A stretch of 64,000 nucleotides of DNA from Diabrotica undecimpunctata (Eukaryota; Arthropoda; Insecta; Coleoptera; Chrysomelidae). Shown piece by piece: positions 50,989 through 64,000 of this stretch. The notes beneath the pieces were generated by a model, which was not told the DNA's origin, ran no database searches, and saw nothing but the letters and a program-made list of their open reading frames with translations. A program made the translations under genes and the position numbers. The stretch lies in contig NC_092806.1 of the NCBI RefSeq assembly GCF_040954645.1, positions 28,049,644-28,113,643 of the forward strand, given 5' to 3'. Each line of letters begins with the position of its first letter. Positions within the stretch are counted from its first letter, which is position 1.

Positions 50989-51438
50989 AGATAAAAAAGG
51001 GATACTCTGTTTGAAAGATAATTTAATATGAGTATATATTTATGAAAATTTATTTCGACTTGAATGACGGAAACAAGCTCTTGAGGAAAAAGGTTTCAAA
51101 CTTATTAGGACAAAAACAGAATATTTGGAATATTCATTCACACATATATCATGCATTTACAATCGCTGTATGTTTATACTATGCTTAATGTTTCCAATTG
51201 GATTATAAAAATGTAAGAAGTTTTCAAATATTTTAAAATTCCGGTTATTTTGGAAATGCTGGTGCATTTTTTAAACCAAATATAAAACGCGAATTCTCCG
51301 ATGCACTGATTCACTAATGATTTATTCCTTCTGTTAGGCAGTGGAATGTATAGAATTGGAATAAAGAATTGGTTTCGAAATTGGAGAAGAGAAATAACAT
51401 ATCTCTGTTTATATTTTTTGATTTCCTTCTTGTAACGC

Positions 51439-52919
51439 CGGCTCCACAAATGGGGGCCAACGTTGGCCCCAACAGCGTACGTCCAATGTGTGTACCGACA
51501 AAACTGTGTTGGAGCCAATGTTGGCGCCAACGCTTTTATGACTTGCTCCACCGTTGGGAGTTTTCCGTTGGCTGTCGGTTTTTGCGTACAAATCAAAGGG
51601 ATTGGCGCTAATATTGGTGTTGCCGTTGATGCCGACACTCATTGGCTCTACAGAAGTGTTCCAATCGGCGTATTATTATGCGATTTGTGCATACTTTAGT
51701 CGTTGGGTCTAAAAAGTCCTCGTCTTCTTTTTTCTTTTAAAATGCCTGTGCTGCCATTTTACACAGCATTCGTTTTAGAAAATAAGAACTACTTTGTCAA
51801 AGAAAATTTCCATTCCATGACGGCATTAAAAAACAAATTTACAACATGTAAAAATCGATCTTCGACCACCTGAGCCACCTCCGTTAAGTTTTTTACGATT
51901 AACACTCCGATACACGACGGTAGTCTATCAGAACGGGGTTTATGCTTAAAAGGTATTTCTTGCATAAATAAATAATGTAAATATCTGGTTTTTTCAGTAA
52001 AAATAAATGCTTTTAATTTTGAAGATAGATAGATCATTTTGTCCTAATAGACCACCGTCATGTGGTCATGTAACTTTTAAGAGCGTAGGCGCAAAATTTC
52101 GGGTCTATGCTTTTTAGATGCATTCATTTTTTTCGAATCCTGAAAAAACTAATAAGTATTTTTGAAAAATTTAAATGCAGAATGACAGATGACATTATTA
52201 CCGAGGGCCGAAAACTTCTATAATGTTTATTTTAGTAAGTTACAGGGGTGAAAAAGAAGAGAATATTAAGTGTGATTTTTAATTTCAAATATCTCATTCA
52301 AAAGAAACTTTTTGTTTATTCTAAGCGACTTTCGGTCCTCGGTAATAATGGAATCTTTCATTCTGCGTTTAAATTTTGTTTAAAATATTTATTAATTTTC
52401 TCAGGATTCGAAAAAAATAAATGCATTTAAAAAGCATTGGCCCGAAATTTTGCGGCTACGCTCTTAAAATATGTACTTCCATATATCAGCTATGGATTAA
52501 AGTAACGTTTGATGCAGAATATAGTAAAAATAGAAGGCTAAGAAATTTGAGAAAAGAGTTAATAAAAGAATAAATGGGATTCAGAGCCTCGAGAACCTCG
52601 AGATGAGGTTTACACTCATATATTCAGTCTACAGTTGCCAATTATGGCACCTCTAAAGATCTAGTACCTTTAAGTAAAGCTGTAGACAAAATGACATAAA
52701 ATTATTGCGTAATTTTGTGCTACTATATTTTCTGCACCACTTTTTAATTTTGTTTATATTTTACGTTTCTTAATTTTGTCAAATATACTTTTATTCATCC
52801 CTAATAAAAAATCATATGCACTCATTATCACGACAGTCGCAACCACTGCAATTTCCATGTCGGACATGTTGACGTTGGCTCTAGAGGGAACAACGTTGGA
52901 TCCCATGTGTGGAGCCAGC
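51439..52919. mobile_element. TIR element with GC-rich ends, host of a nested MITE
   Basis: Left end GGCTCCACAAATGGG with CCAACGTTG, and right end (reverse complement) GGCTCCACACATGGG with CCAACGTTG. The subterminal 200 bp on the left is rich in GTTGG/CCAAC words (GGAGCCAATGTTGGCGCCAA), standing out from the A+T-rich surroundings. The palindromic MITE at 52075-52469 lies inside it. No convincing ORF. Confidence 0.65.
52075..52469. mobile_element. 395-bp palindromic MITE
   Basis: The ends TTTTAAGAGCGTAGGCGCAA (left) and the right-end reverse complement TTTTAAGAGCGTAGCCGCAA match with one difference in 29 bp. Similarity continues inward for well over 100 bp on each side (TTCGAATCCTGA, TTATTACCGAGG), so the whole can fold into one long hairpin. 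A one-ended relative is at 43494-43725. Confidence 0.85.
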
Positions 52920-52976
52920 TTAAGGCTTCGCAAATCTTTCTGGAATAATAGTATGCATTTTTTGTAGTAAGTACAG

Positions 52977-53103
52977 CTCATTAATATTTAACTTAGTGGG
53001 GTACTATTGTTCGAGGTGATCGAAGGGATCTACCTATTTTATGAAATGATCCCTTGTTTATATAATTTCACACCTCGAACCCACTCAGCTGAATATTAAT
53101 GAG
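52977..53103. repeat. 127-bp nested inverted repeat (foldback)
   Basis: Three concentric pairs are present: CTCATTAATATT with AATATTAATGAG (52977-52988/53092-53103), GTTCGAGGTG with CACCTCGAAC, and AAGGGATC with GATCCCTT. The order is perfectly mirrored, so it can fold into one interrupted hairpin. Probably a small MITE. Confidence 0.85.
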
Positions 53104-53477
53104 TCTCTTAGAAAGATGGTAATACTATAAATTCCTTTTTGGTATAAAGTTTTGTGATTTTCGGGTTAAAAACTGGTTTCTGACAGACGAAAAAATTAAT
53201 GACCAAGTTCTCTTGAATTAAATAGTATTAGGATGAAATATGTAAGTAATTAACTCACTTCGAGAAAGGGAAAAGATCTTAAACCACTTCAAAAAATAAA
53301 TAAGATGAATAAAACCTAGGTAAAGATAATTTACCTACCCCCAATTAAAAAAACTAATCATTTTCGATCCAATTATAGTTTTGCCGCAGATTTTACAAAA
53401 GATACGAATTAATGGGATTTCAAATGGTTATTATACCTATATTACTCATAATACTAAATTTAGTAAGTTTATCGTAC

Positions 53478-56496
<3,019 letters not shown>

Positions 56497-57074
56497 CTAA
56501 AACAGAAATTAAAATATTGTTACAAATATTATTTTCATACTAAATTTACAGCAAAATAAACTAATGAGTAAAGAAACCAAAGGTCATATGTATTTATTGA
56601 TATTTAAATATCTCTAAAAATTATGTAGCATTCAAAACGAAAGGAGTACTGATAAGTCGATACCAGAATATTATTGAAAATGCATTTTTTGGATATCTAG
56701 CATATTTTACATAAATTTCAAATCTTTACAAGAAATTACATATATCCTCATATTTTTATAAAAAAAAATGTATAATGCCAATAATGAATGTGTCCACCTT
56801 TTCTCGAAATTGTTCATTCAAATTCCCCGAGTAATAAAACCTCTGTCTCTTTTAATCATTTTGGGCGTACCTGTTATTGTAATAAAAGGTAATTAGGTAA
56901 ACTGGTAAACAATTAACAACCCTAATATACAAAGTGAAACATACATACACACTTTTATTGGGACGTGTTTTTCCGAAATCCAAAAGGGGTGGAAGTGTCC
57001 CCAAATTTTAAAAGGGCATTTGTAGTGTAATTTTATTACGTAACCCGTGGCTTCGTTAATTTGTTTATATCGCG

Positions 57075-57560
57075 ATGTCCAAACCAAGTGCTTGGATTCA
57101 GCGACATCACAGTATATTGCTAAAGAATTCTTTTAGCATTAAACTGTGGCCATATACTGCATTAAAGCTGGATGAAGGAAAAGTATTTTGTCGAGCTTAT
57201 TCTAAAATTGTAAATAACTGTTTTCATTTTAAGATAAGTGCAAGCCATTGTCAACGCACGTTTCAGTAAAAAAACGTGTGACTAAGCTTTGGCTTCTTGT
57301 TTCAGATTTCTTCCGATAGAAATTTTTTAATCTATCAGCACCTTCATATCTTAAAAAGTGTGAAAATCTCTTATAGGGCCAAATTCAAAAGGGCAATTGA
57401 CAATGGCACAGTGCTTAGGAACTCAAAAAAACCGAGCAGCAACTTTTTATCCAGGACCTTTGCGATGCCTTGCTTTCTTCGGGAATTCCAATTTCAAAAG
57501 TTAACAATGTCACTTTTACCTCATTTTTGCAGAAATATTGTAAATTGTTAATGCGAAAAT
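57075..57560 (+). pseudogene. BED-finger / CGGBP1-like transposon-derived remnant
   Basis: The first part, 57075-57269, reads LKLDEGKVFCRAYSKIVNN, then HFKISASHCQRTF, like the BED-type pattern GKVxCxxC...H...H with the second Cys replaced. The second part, in another frame at about 57420-57555, reads QQLFIQDLCDALLSSGIPIS and KVNNVTFTSFLQKYCKLL, like the middle of CGGBP1-like insect proteins. Stops between them show decay. It abuts the RTE copy at 57560. Confidence 0.5.
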
Positions 57561-59910
57561 GGGGTTTAAACAAGACGATGCAGAAGTATCAATGGGTAAG
57601 TATGGCTATGGTGAAAGAAATGTACGAGGGCAAAGATTGCTGAACTTCTTACACCGGGAAAATTTATTCATGTTGAACTCTTTTTTCGATAAAAAGCCTC
57701 AGCGTAAATGGAAATGGATCAGCCCAGATGGCAGTGTTAAAAATGAAATAGAATATCATAACAAACAGAAAAGAAATAATCAAAGACATTGAAGTACTCA
57801 ACAAATCAACAAAGTATTTCAATAGGAAGCGACCACCGATTAATCCGAGCTAAGACACTATTAAATGTCAAATTGGAAAGAACAAAGATGATTCTAAAAA
57901 CAAGAAAAAAGAAATGGATTCCTCCAGAAAACAACGACCTGTATGAAGATACACTAACTAGACATATAATAGATTTGCAAGACGGAATATAAGATGCAGA
58001 TCAAGCAAATGATGGCATAATAAAGACTCTAAAATAAACGTAAATGGAGTGCTGCCCGACCGTTCTGACCCATAAAGAAAGACTAAGCCAAAATACCAAA
58101 GAGCTAATAGGTAAAAGAAGACAGCTGATGGAAAAATACGGCTCCAACTGCACAACAATGAAGAAATTAAATAAAGATATCCACCGGTCAATCCAAAAAG
58201 ACGCAAGGGAAAACAATACAAGAGAAATAACTAAAATAATTCAAGAAAACAAAAGTATAACAGTTTTGAGGCGAAATACGAACAACATAGGAATAAAAAT
58301 ATGTACAAAATAAAAAACAAAGATGGAGACATTACTACTGATAGAACCAAAATCCTTAAGGTTGTGGAATCCTTTTATCGCGAAATGTATGCGAGTACCG
58401 ATGAAAGGCAAGATCAGCACCTGCCCAACATCAAAAATCAGGGATCAGAATTAATGCCAGAACTAACTCCATACGAAATCAAAACGGCTTTTTTAGAACT
58501 GAAAAATAACAAATCCCTGGCGATGACGGAGTAGTGATCTAAGCGATCAAACTAGGTGGAAATAAGTTTATCCAGGTTGTGGCCAAGCTTTTCACCGAAT
58601 GCATCTACCAAGGAAAAACTCCTCAATGAAATAATGCAGTCATTCCTTTATTACACAAGCAAGGGGACATAACAGATTTAAAAAACTACCGTCCTATCAG
58701 TTTGCTTTCACACATATATAAACTTTTCACAAAAATTATCAAAAAAATACTGGACGCTAAATTAGACTTCTATCAGCCTAGAGAACAAGCTGGATTTAGA
58801 TAGTGATAAAGAACCTGATAGAGAGAAGTCTGCAGAATACAACAACTCATTGGCCACTGAGATTTGTCGACAACGAGAAAGCATTCGATACCATAAGCCA
58901 TCAGAAAATGTTAAAAGCATTGACAGAATGCCGAATAGACCATCGCCACAGTAACATAATCAAATATATCTACAAAAATACCACAGCTAGCGTAACACTA
59001 TCTGAACAAGAAACAAATAAATTCTATATACAGCGAGTACAGCAAGGAGACACCGTCTCTCTAAAGCTATTCACGACGCTTTTAGAACATACTTGTAAGA
59101 AGGCAGATCTAAACGAGCATGATATCAACATAAATGGTGAGAAGCTCAATCATTTGAGATTTGCAGATGAAATCGTCCTTATAACCGATCGCATGGATGA
59201 TACAATAATAATGTTTGAAAAATTATATCAGGCTTCCTTGGACGTCGGACTAAAGATTAATATGAACAAGTCACAAATAATGACTAATCTGGGGCTAAAT
59301 CGAAATATTGCTGTTGATGGAAGGGATATTGTGCAGACTGAATCGTGTAAGTACTTAGGACATGAAATTCGGTTGAGCAGAGATAGCCAGACATGTGAGC
59401 TCCCACGTCAAATAGGAGTAGCCTGGGCAGTGTTTGGTAAATTAAACTGTGTATTTAACTCGGACCTACTCATATGCCCCAAAAGAAAAATCTTTGACTA
59501 ATGTGTGTTACCTGTACTCACTTATGGAGCGGAAACATTAACACTCACAAAAAAGGTAGTTAATTAAGATTCGCGTGACTTAGATGGCTATGGAGCGCCA
59601 GATGTTGGGTGTCTCTCTGAGAGAGCGAATCCCAAACGAAGAAATACGTCGTAGAACAAAAACAACAGACGCTATCGAAAAAATCGCGTCGTTAAAATGG
59701 ACAGGACACGTCGCCAGATTATCAGACAACCGATGGAAAAAAGGTATTTTACAGTGGAGACCAAGGCAAGAAGCAATACGGAGCAGAGGCCCACCAACTA
59801 GATGGACTGACGACCTGAAGCGTGTTAGCGATATCTGGATGCAAGCCGCACAAGACAGATGGAAAGAGCTGAGGGAGACCTATGTCCAGCAGTGGACGCA
59901 TACAGGTTGA
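57559..59910 (+). pseudogene. RTE-clade retrotransposon, second family, 5' truncated
   Basis: Begins inside the endonuclease (GFKQDDAEVSMGKYGYGERN, ENLFMLNSFFDKKPQRKWKW, then SIGSDHRLIRAKT). The linker and RT follow: ELKNNKSLAMTE near 58500, NYRPISLLSHIYKLF near 58690, EKAFDTISHQKMLKAL, QRVQQGDTVSLKLFTTL, and LRFADEIVLITDRMDDTI. The catalytic YADD here is FADE, so the second Asp of the pair is lost. The tail is GHEIRLSRDSQTCELPRQIG and, at 59584-59910, RQMLGVSLRERIPNEEIRRR, then WTGHVARLSDNRWKKG. Many frameshifts; dead. A short GATGATGAT stretch ends it at about 59920. Confidence 0.85.
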
Positions 59911-60120
59911 TGATGATTGTAAATTTAACATTCCCGATGAAAGTACCTTAAGAAAAAAATATATCGGGATTTACGTCAAAGCAATTGGAGAAAACCAACA
60001 ATTTGACCGTAATACGTTTACGTTTAAGTAGTGTACCATTCGATAAAGTTTTATTACTACCAAGCTATATGATGAAGACAGCACATAACTTAAAGATATT
60101 CTATAGCAATTTAATTCCAT

Positions 60121-60155
60121 GTTAGTCCATGAGCATGTATAGCTCATGGACTAAC
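60121..60155. repeat. Perfect 14-bp hairpin
   Basis: GTTAGTCCATGAGC (60121-60134) and GCTCATGGACTAAC (60142-60155) are exact complements around a 7-nt loop. It lies between two RTE copies with no adjacent gene. Confidence 0.9.
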
Positions 60156-60627
60156 CTTGTCGCGGATGAAATAAGACGAAATTTTTCACATGCTAATTGT
60201 TTGGGAAAGTATGTAGTATTTATTTTCATATTTTACAATTTTTTTATTTTCTCCTACTGTGCTATAATATGATCTAATTTAATGGTATATTCTAACTTAT
60301 TTGCTTTAAAATATATTGTTTCCTGTTATTTCGTAAAATCTCATTGTTAAACTGGCTTGAACATATTTAGTCTTAGTTCAAAGAATTTGACTTCTTTTGT
60401 TATTTTTGAAAAGTATTTCAAAGCACCCTACAATAAAGTTGATTTATGGGATGCACTTGCCTCACGAACCATTGACCACCCCTTAGAAGTTGTACGTGCA
60501 CATTTTTATCCTTAAAAATGCGAAACACTTCATCACGAGACAGCGAACGAAACGCACCCAATTTTATCGGTTACCACGGTATCAACGCTAATCCACTGGC
60601 TACGAATACACCAATATTTCAAAGGGT

Positions 60628-61760
60628 AAGTCCATGTCCAAGGCACTGGAAGAGTACAACGAGGGCATCAAGATTAATGGCGTACCAATAAGTAATTTTC
60701 GATATGCAGATGATCCTGTTATACTGGCCGATAACATCGAAAATTTACAGATGGTGCTAAATAGAGTAAATACAACTGGCAACCAAATTGGATTGAAGAT
60801 CAATAGAAAGAAAACTAAATTTATGGTGATCAGTAAAAATAAAAAGAACATTCAACATATCGACCTGAATATTGAAGCCGAACGTATTGAAAGAGTACAC
60901 CGATTTAAATATCTGGGATATACAGTAAATGATAAGTGGGACCCAGACGTAGAGATTAAGATCCGAATTGAAATAGCAAGATCCAAATTCATCAAACACC
61001 CATACGCCATACTACAAGAAACTGGGCTGGAGATAAATTTCGAGAAAACCAAAATGATGACCAATATGGTTCCCAGCGAAGAGATACAGATCAATAACAA
61101 CAAGGTAGAATTAATCGATAAATACACATACTTGGGTCATGAAATCAGAATAACCAGAGACAACCAAACCTGCGAGCTAAATAGACGAATCACGTTGGGA
61201 TGGGCGGCATATGGAAGGATGAGAGACATTTTTAAAACAAATACTCCAATTCACCTGAAAAGGAAGGCATTTAACTAATGCATCCTACCAGTCTTGACCT
61301 ACGGAGCAGAGGCCCTAACTTTAACGAAAGCTACTGCCGAAAAACTGAGGGTAACACAAAGGCGAATGGAGAGATCAATGCTGGGTCTGACCTTGAAAGA
61401 TCGCGTGAGAAATGAGGAGATACGCCGACGAACTGGCGTTGACGATATTATACTGCGAATCAATAAACAAAAGTGGAGGTGGGCTGGACATGTTGCTAGA
61501 ATGGAAGACGGAAGATGGACGAAGAGATTATTGGAGTGGAGACCAAGAGCCGACAAGCGAAGTCGAGGCAGACCACCCACCCGATGGACCGACGACCTAA
61601 GGAGAATAGAAACAAACTGGATTGCAGCAGCTAGAGATAGAGAGAACTGGAGACGTTTGGAGGAGGCCTATATCCAACAATGGATGTGAAAACGGGGCTG
61701 GATGATGATGATGATGAACCTTCGGTAGAAGTCGGCACATAAAGAAGAAGAAGTCCATGT
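60628..61760 (+). mobile_element. 5'-truncated chimeric RTE insertion with 10-bp target duplication
   Basis: The flanking direct repeats AAGTCCATGT at 60628-60637 and 61751-61760 bracket the insert. One frame, 60634-61689, encodes the RT C-terminal half with YADD (NFRYADDPVILADNIENL). It is interrupted only by a TAA at 61276-61278, then LPVLTYGAEALTLTKATAEK and GHVARMEDGRW to the end. The 3' tail has (GAT)n and AAGAAGAAG. Inside the frame the same domain occurs twice: GLKINRKKTKFMVISKNKKN with RFKYLGYTVND, then GLEINFEKTKMMTNMVPSEE with YTYLGHEIRITRDNQTCEL. The first resembles the 7458-9955 family, the second the 57559-59910 family, so the copy is a fusion with the joint near 61000-61020. Confidence 0.85.
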
Positions 61761-62534
61761 TCTTTGTACAGATAACAGTATGAGTTAAAGCTAGTTAATT
61801 CTCGTAATTTATTTAATTATAGTTGCTATTTTCGCTACTTTTATTTACAGTCAAAATATTGCATTTTTCGCTATTATTATTCTAATATCATTTAACTAGC
61901 GACCTCTTAAGTTTTACACAAAACACTAATGATTTGATAAAAAATGTCAAAAAAGTCTTATTATCATAATCGCCATTACGAGTTCAATTTTAGAAAGAAC
62001 GTCTGTAACGTAATATTCCATTATTGTATTTTCAAGGAATAAAAAGTTTTATTACAGAACTAACAAATTCCACTTCAGCAGCTCTGGAAGAATGTAAACG
62101 CCTTATTTAATTACCTAATTTACCTTAGAATCTAGTATACACCAATTGAAATTTTATATTTCTTGTCGAGGACATAAAAAAACTTAAAAAACCAAATTTG
62201 ACTCTTTGTGAATTAGTCGATTTAAGGAATCTTTTCCCAAAAATATGTATGGAACCAATTTTTGGTTAGTTACTAAATTATTTTTGGGTATAAACTTGAA
62301 CCTTTACATCCTTTTGACGAGTAAAAATTGATTTATTTGCGAGAACTTGAACAGTCATTAAACTGTCGTATTTTTCTAACTTTTGCATTAAGTTCATTTC
62401 ACTTTGCAGTCAATGTTTTCTTAAAATTTTAATTTTTATTCTAGTTAAAGTTTGTTTTCCTTTTGCAGTCAATGTTTTCCTAAAAGTTTATTCAACTTAA
62501 TTTTTATTCTTGTTAAAAGTACATCTATGTACAC
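61761..62534. other. No gene recognised
   Basis: A+T-rich intronic-looking sequence. A short direct duplication of GCAGTCAATGTTTTC occurs at about 62406 and 62466. Nothing else seen. Confidence 0.5.
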
Positions 62535-63318
62535 CAGTGGCGTCATGGTGCCGGAACGCCGTTCCTGCACTAGTTGAAAAAAGAAAAAAAAATAAATAGA
62601 GAATTTAGGATTTGTAAATAAAAGACGGATTATAGAAAACGCTCTATATATTTCGATACAGTACAACTGCTTTCGGGACTATATCGAGGCCAATTCACCT
62701 TTAAGAGTACCAAAAGATCTCATCCCGTTGTTGAACTGCACTAAACTGATTCCATGTAGTTCGTCAGAATGTGAACGAGGTTTTAGTCTGATGACTGATT
62801 TGCGAACTAGACTCTTAACCAGACATGTTTCAAGCCTTATGTTTATAAAACAACATGGATCAAGTATAAACGAGTGGAATGTGAAACCCTAGGTGAACAC
62901 CTGGTTGAGGAGATACCGCACAGCAGACGACACTAAAACACGCACGGCAAAACTTTCTCCGGAAGAAGAAAATTGATTTGTTCAGTTTTTGTAAATTGAT
63001 TACCTTTTTAAACTCAATTTCTTAAAGTAAAAGAAAATTAATATGTTCAGATATTGTAATTTTGATTGGATGTGAAAAAGTTTCCCTTGAATGTTAAACA
63101 CCACTGATTATGGTTTAATTTTACAATAAATGGATACGTTTGTGTTTCCAAAACATTTAAATTAGGCTATGTTGTCTTATTTTCTCACAATTATAAAAAA
63201 GCAACAATTGCAGAATTTAAATATTTTTCATTAATCAAATGCAAGTTAAGAAACCAGAACTGCTAATTCATCTATAATAAAAGGACAGCGTCAGCATGCC
63301 ACACCTCGGCGTCACTGA
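62535..63318 (+). pseudogene. hAT element remnant (KIAA1586-like dimerisation domain)
   Basis: The CAGTGGCGTCATGG end at 62535 looks like a hAT terminus. A frame at about 62666-62890 reads YIEANSPLRVPKDLIPLLNC, then KLIPCSSSECERGFSLMTDL and a stop after SINEWNVKP: the hAT C-terminal dimerisation domain with the SSxxERGFS signature. The internal transposase body is deleted. A possible right end, GGCGTCACTG, finishes at 63318, but no matching 8-bp flank was found, so the boundaries are uncertain. Confidence 0.6.
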
Positions 63319-63366
63319 GCTTATAAATTTACTTTTGTATTGTATAGCGTCACTCTCATTTTACAT

Positions 63367-64000
63367 TTGAGTGTCTCAGAGGCAAAGGTGCCTAATCCCA
63401 AAAATTTCTTTTACTGGATTAGGCATAACAGGTGCTTATAATTTCTGTAAAAATCGTGTGCAGAATCAGCCTAAACATATTTTTTGTTGGTATGGTGTCC
63501 CCATCTATAAACTGGTTTTCGTACTAACAAAATGCCATAGGAAGCTTGCGGCAAAACTGCCTAACCAACAAAAACATGGCGGATGTAAACGGATCCGATT
63601 TCAGCGATAAAGATAGCGATTCTAATCCCAGTTCTTCAAATATCGAGTCTTCCGGTAAGACAGTAACAATATTATTAATATTTAAATATAAAACAACCAA
63701 GATAATCCTTAAATACCCATTTATAAACAAATGTGGTTTAGGCTGTTTTGCCGCAAACTTATTTGTAATATATTTTTTATTATTCTAGACGAGAATAATG
63801 ATGATTCGAGTGAAAAAAACTCAATAAATGGGTTGTCGAACACTAAAAATCAAGACAATGATGAACCAGAAGGCAAATCGCAACAACATTCCAGAAAGAC
63901 AAGGTATAAAAGGAAGATAGACAAGAAGAAAGAATATGTCACGGAAGAAGGAAAACGTAAAAATGCCAAAGAACTCGTAGTTGGATCATGTTCGTGCAAA
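63367..64000 (+). mobile_element. Left end of a TIR transposon (same family as 10636-10690), runs off the window
   Basis: The terminal text TGAGTGTCTCAGAGGC, AAAGGTGCCTAATCCC and on to GGATTAGGC matches the solo end at 10636-10690. The next copy of that end is not in view. The element's gene starts 200 bp inside at 63576. Confidence 0.65.
63576..64000 (+). CDS. N-terminus of a transposase-like insect protein, partial, 2 exons in view
   Basis: Exon 1 is 63576-63654 (MADVNGSDFSDKDSDSNPSS, then SNIESS) with a GTAAGA donor. Exon 2 starts at 63789 after TTATTCTAG and stays open to the window end. The acidic, Ser/Asn-rich N-terminus passes into a basic stretch (RKTRYKRKIDKKKEYVTEEG) and then KRKNAKELVVGSCSCK. 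This is the entry to the Cys-rich region typical of insect proteins with a downstream SDSC-GQN-like box, whose C-terminal part is seen at 30692-31459. The frame is intact so far, so it may be a functional or recently active copy. The family is not named with certainty. Confidence 0.6.

Noticed and set aside
51174..51699. Four overlapping frames on both strands around 51400-51640
   Set aside because: Caused by stop-poor GC-rich terminal sequence of the 51439-52919 element; no known domain.
57958..58221. Minus-strand frames rich in Leu and Phe
   Set aside because: Antisense shadows of the RTE linker region.
62535..63318. Complete hAT element with target duplication
   Set aside because: The left end is convincing but the bases flanking the proposed right end do not repeat those at the left, so exact borders are not supported.

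Overview
The window looks like nuclear DNA of an insect with a large, repeat-rich genome. The evidence is high A+T content, spliced genes with GT-AG introns and short exons, and an insect-type transposon set (mariner/Tc1, hAT, RTE, Jockey, BEL/Pao). A beetle, perhaps a leaf beetle, is my guess from the repeat mix. Species cannot be fixed without a search.

Five conserved cellular genes are recognisable. On the minus strand there is a complete five-exon Pex16 (6961-19325, about 346 aa, peroxisome membrane biogenesis). Its introns 1, 3 and 4 are swollen with a hAT element, Jockey, RTE and mariner remnants. On the plus strand follow AP-1 mu (34260-35528, intronless CDS, clathrin adaptor), Vps36 (37988-44150, four exons, ESCRT-II) and mRpS6 (48847-49581, three exons, mitochondrial ribosome). 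On the minus strand are the last two coding exons of Tgs1 (53478-56496, snRNA cap trimethylation). Its upstream exons must lie beyond base 64000. These are unrelated housekeeping genes; no operon-like logic is expected or seen.

Between them is a transposon landscape. 1-6960: decayed RTE, Tc1, BEL/Pao, Jockey and mariner pieces. 7458-12400: RTE and mariner fragments inside Pex16 introns. 14566-17689: a hAT copy with an exact 8-bp target duplication. 19672-29270: a 9.6-kb tandem array whose monomers come in two lengths, about 319 and 475 bp. 29285-33297: two abutting members of an element family that ends in near-palindromic subterminal repeats and a hairpin, and that carries a tRNA-Asp-like gene plus a T-run at a fixed position. 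A third member is at 54318-55247. Inserted in the first member are a 703-bp TIR element and a TIR transposon lying in a (TA)n tract that carries a fragment of an insect transposase-like protein. 42671-43110: a perfect 140-bp-arm foldback with a hammerhead-like motif. 45858-47350: a diverged tandem repeat. 50176-53103: three or four TIR or foldback elements, two of them nested. 57075-63320: a BED/CGGBP1-like remnant, two RTE copies (one a chimera with a 10-bp target duplication) and a hAT tail. 63367-64000: the start of a further TIR transposon gene.

The most novel candidate is the tRNA-carrying, Helentron-like family together with the two-length satellite it borders. The second is the TIR transposon superfamily seen at 30252-31748, 10636-10690 and 63367-64000.
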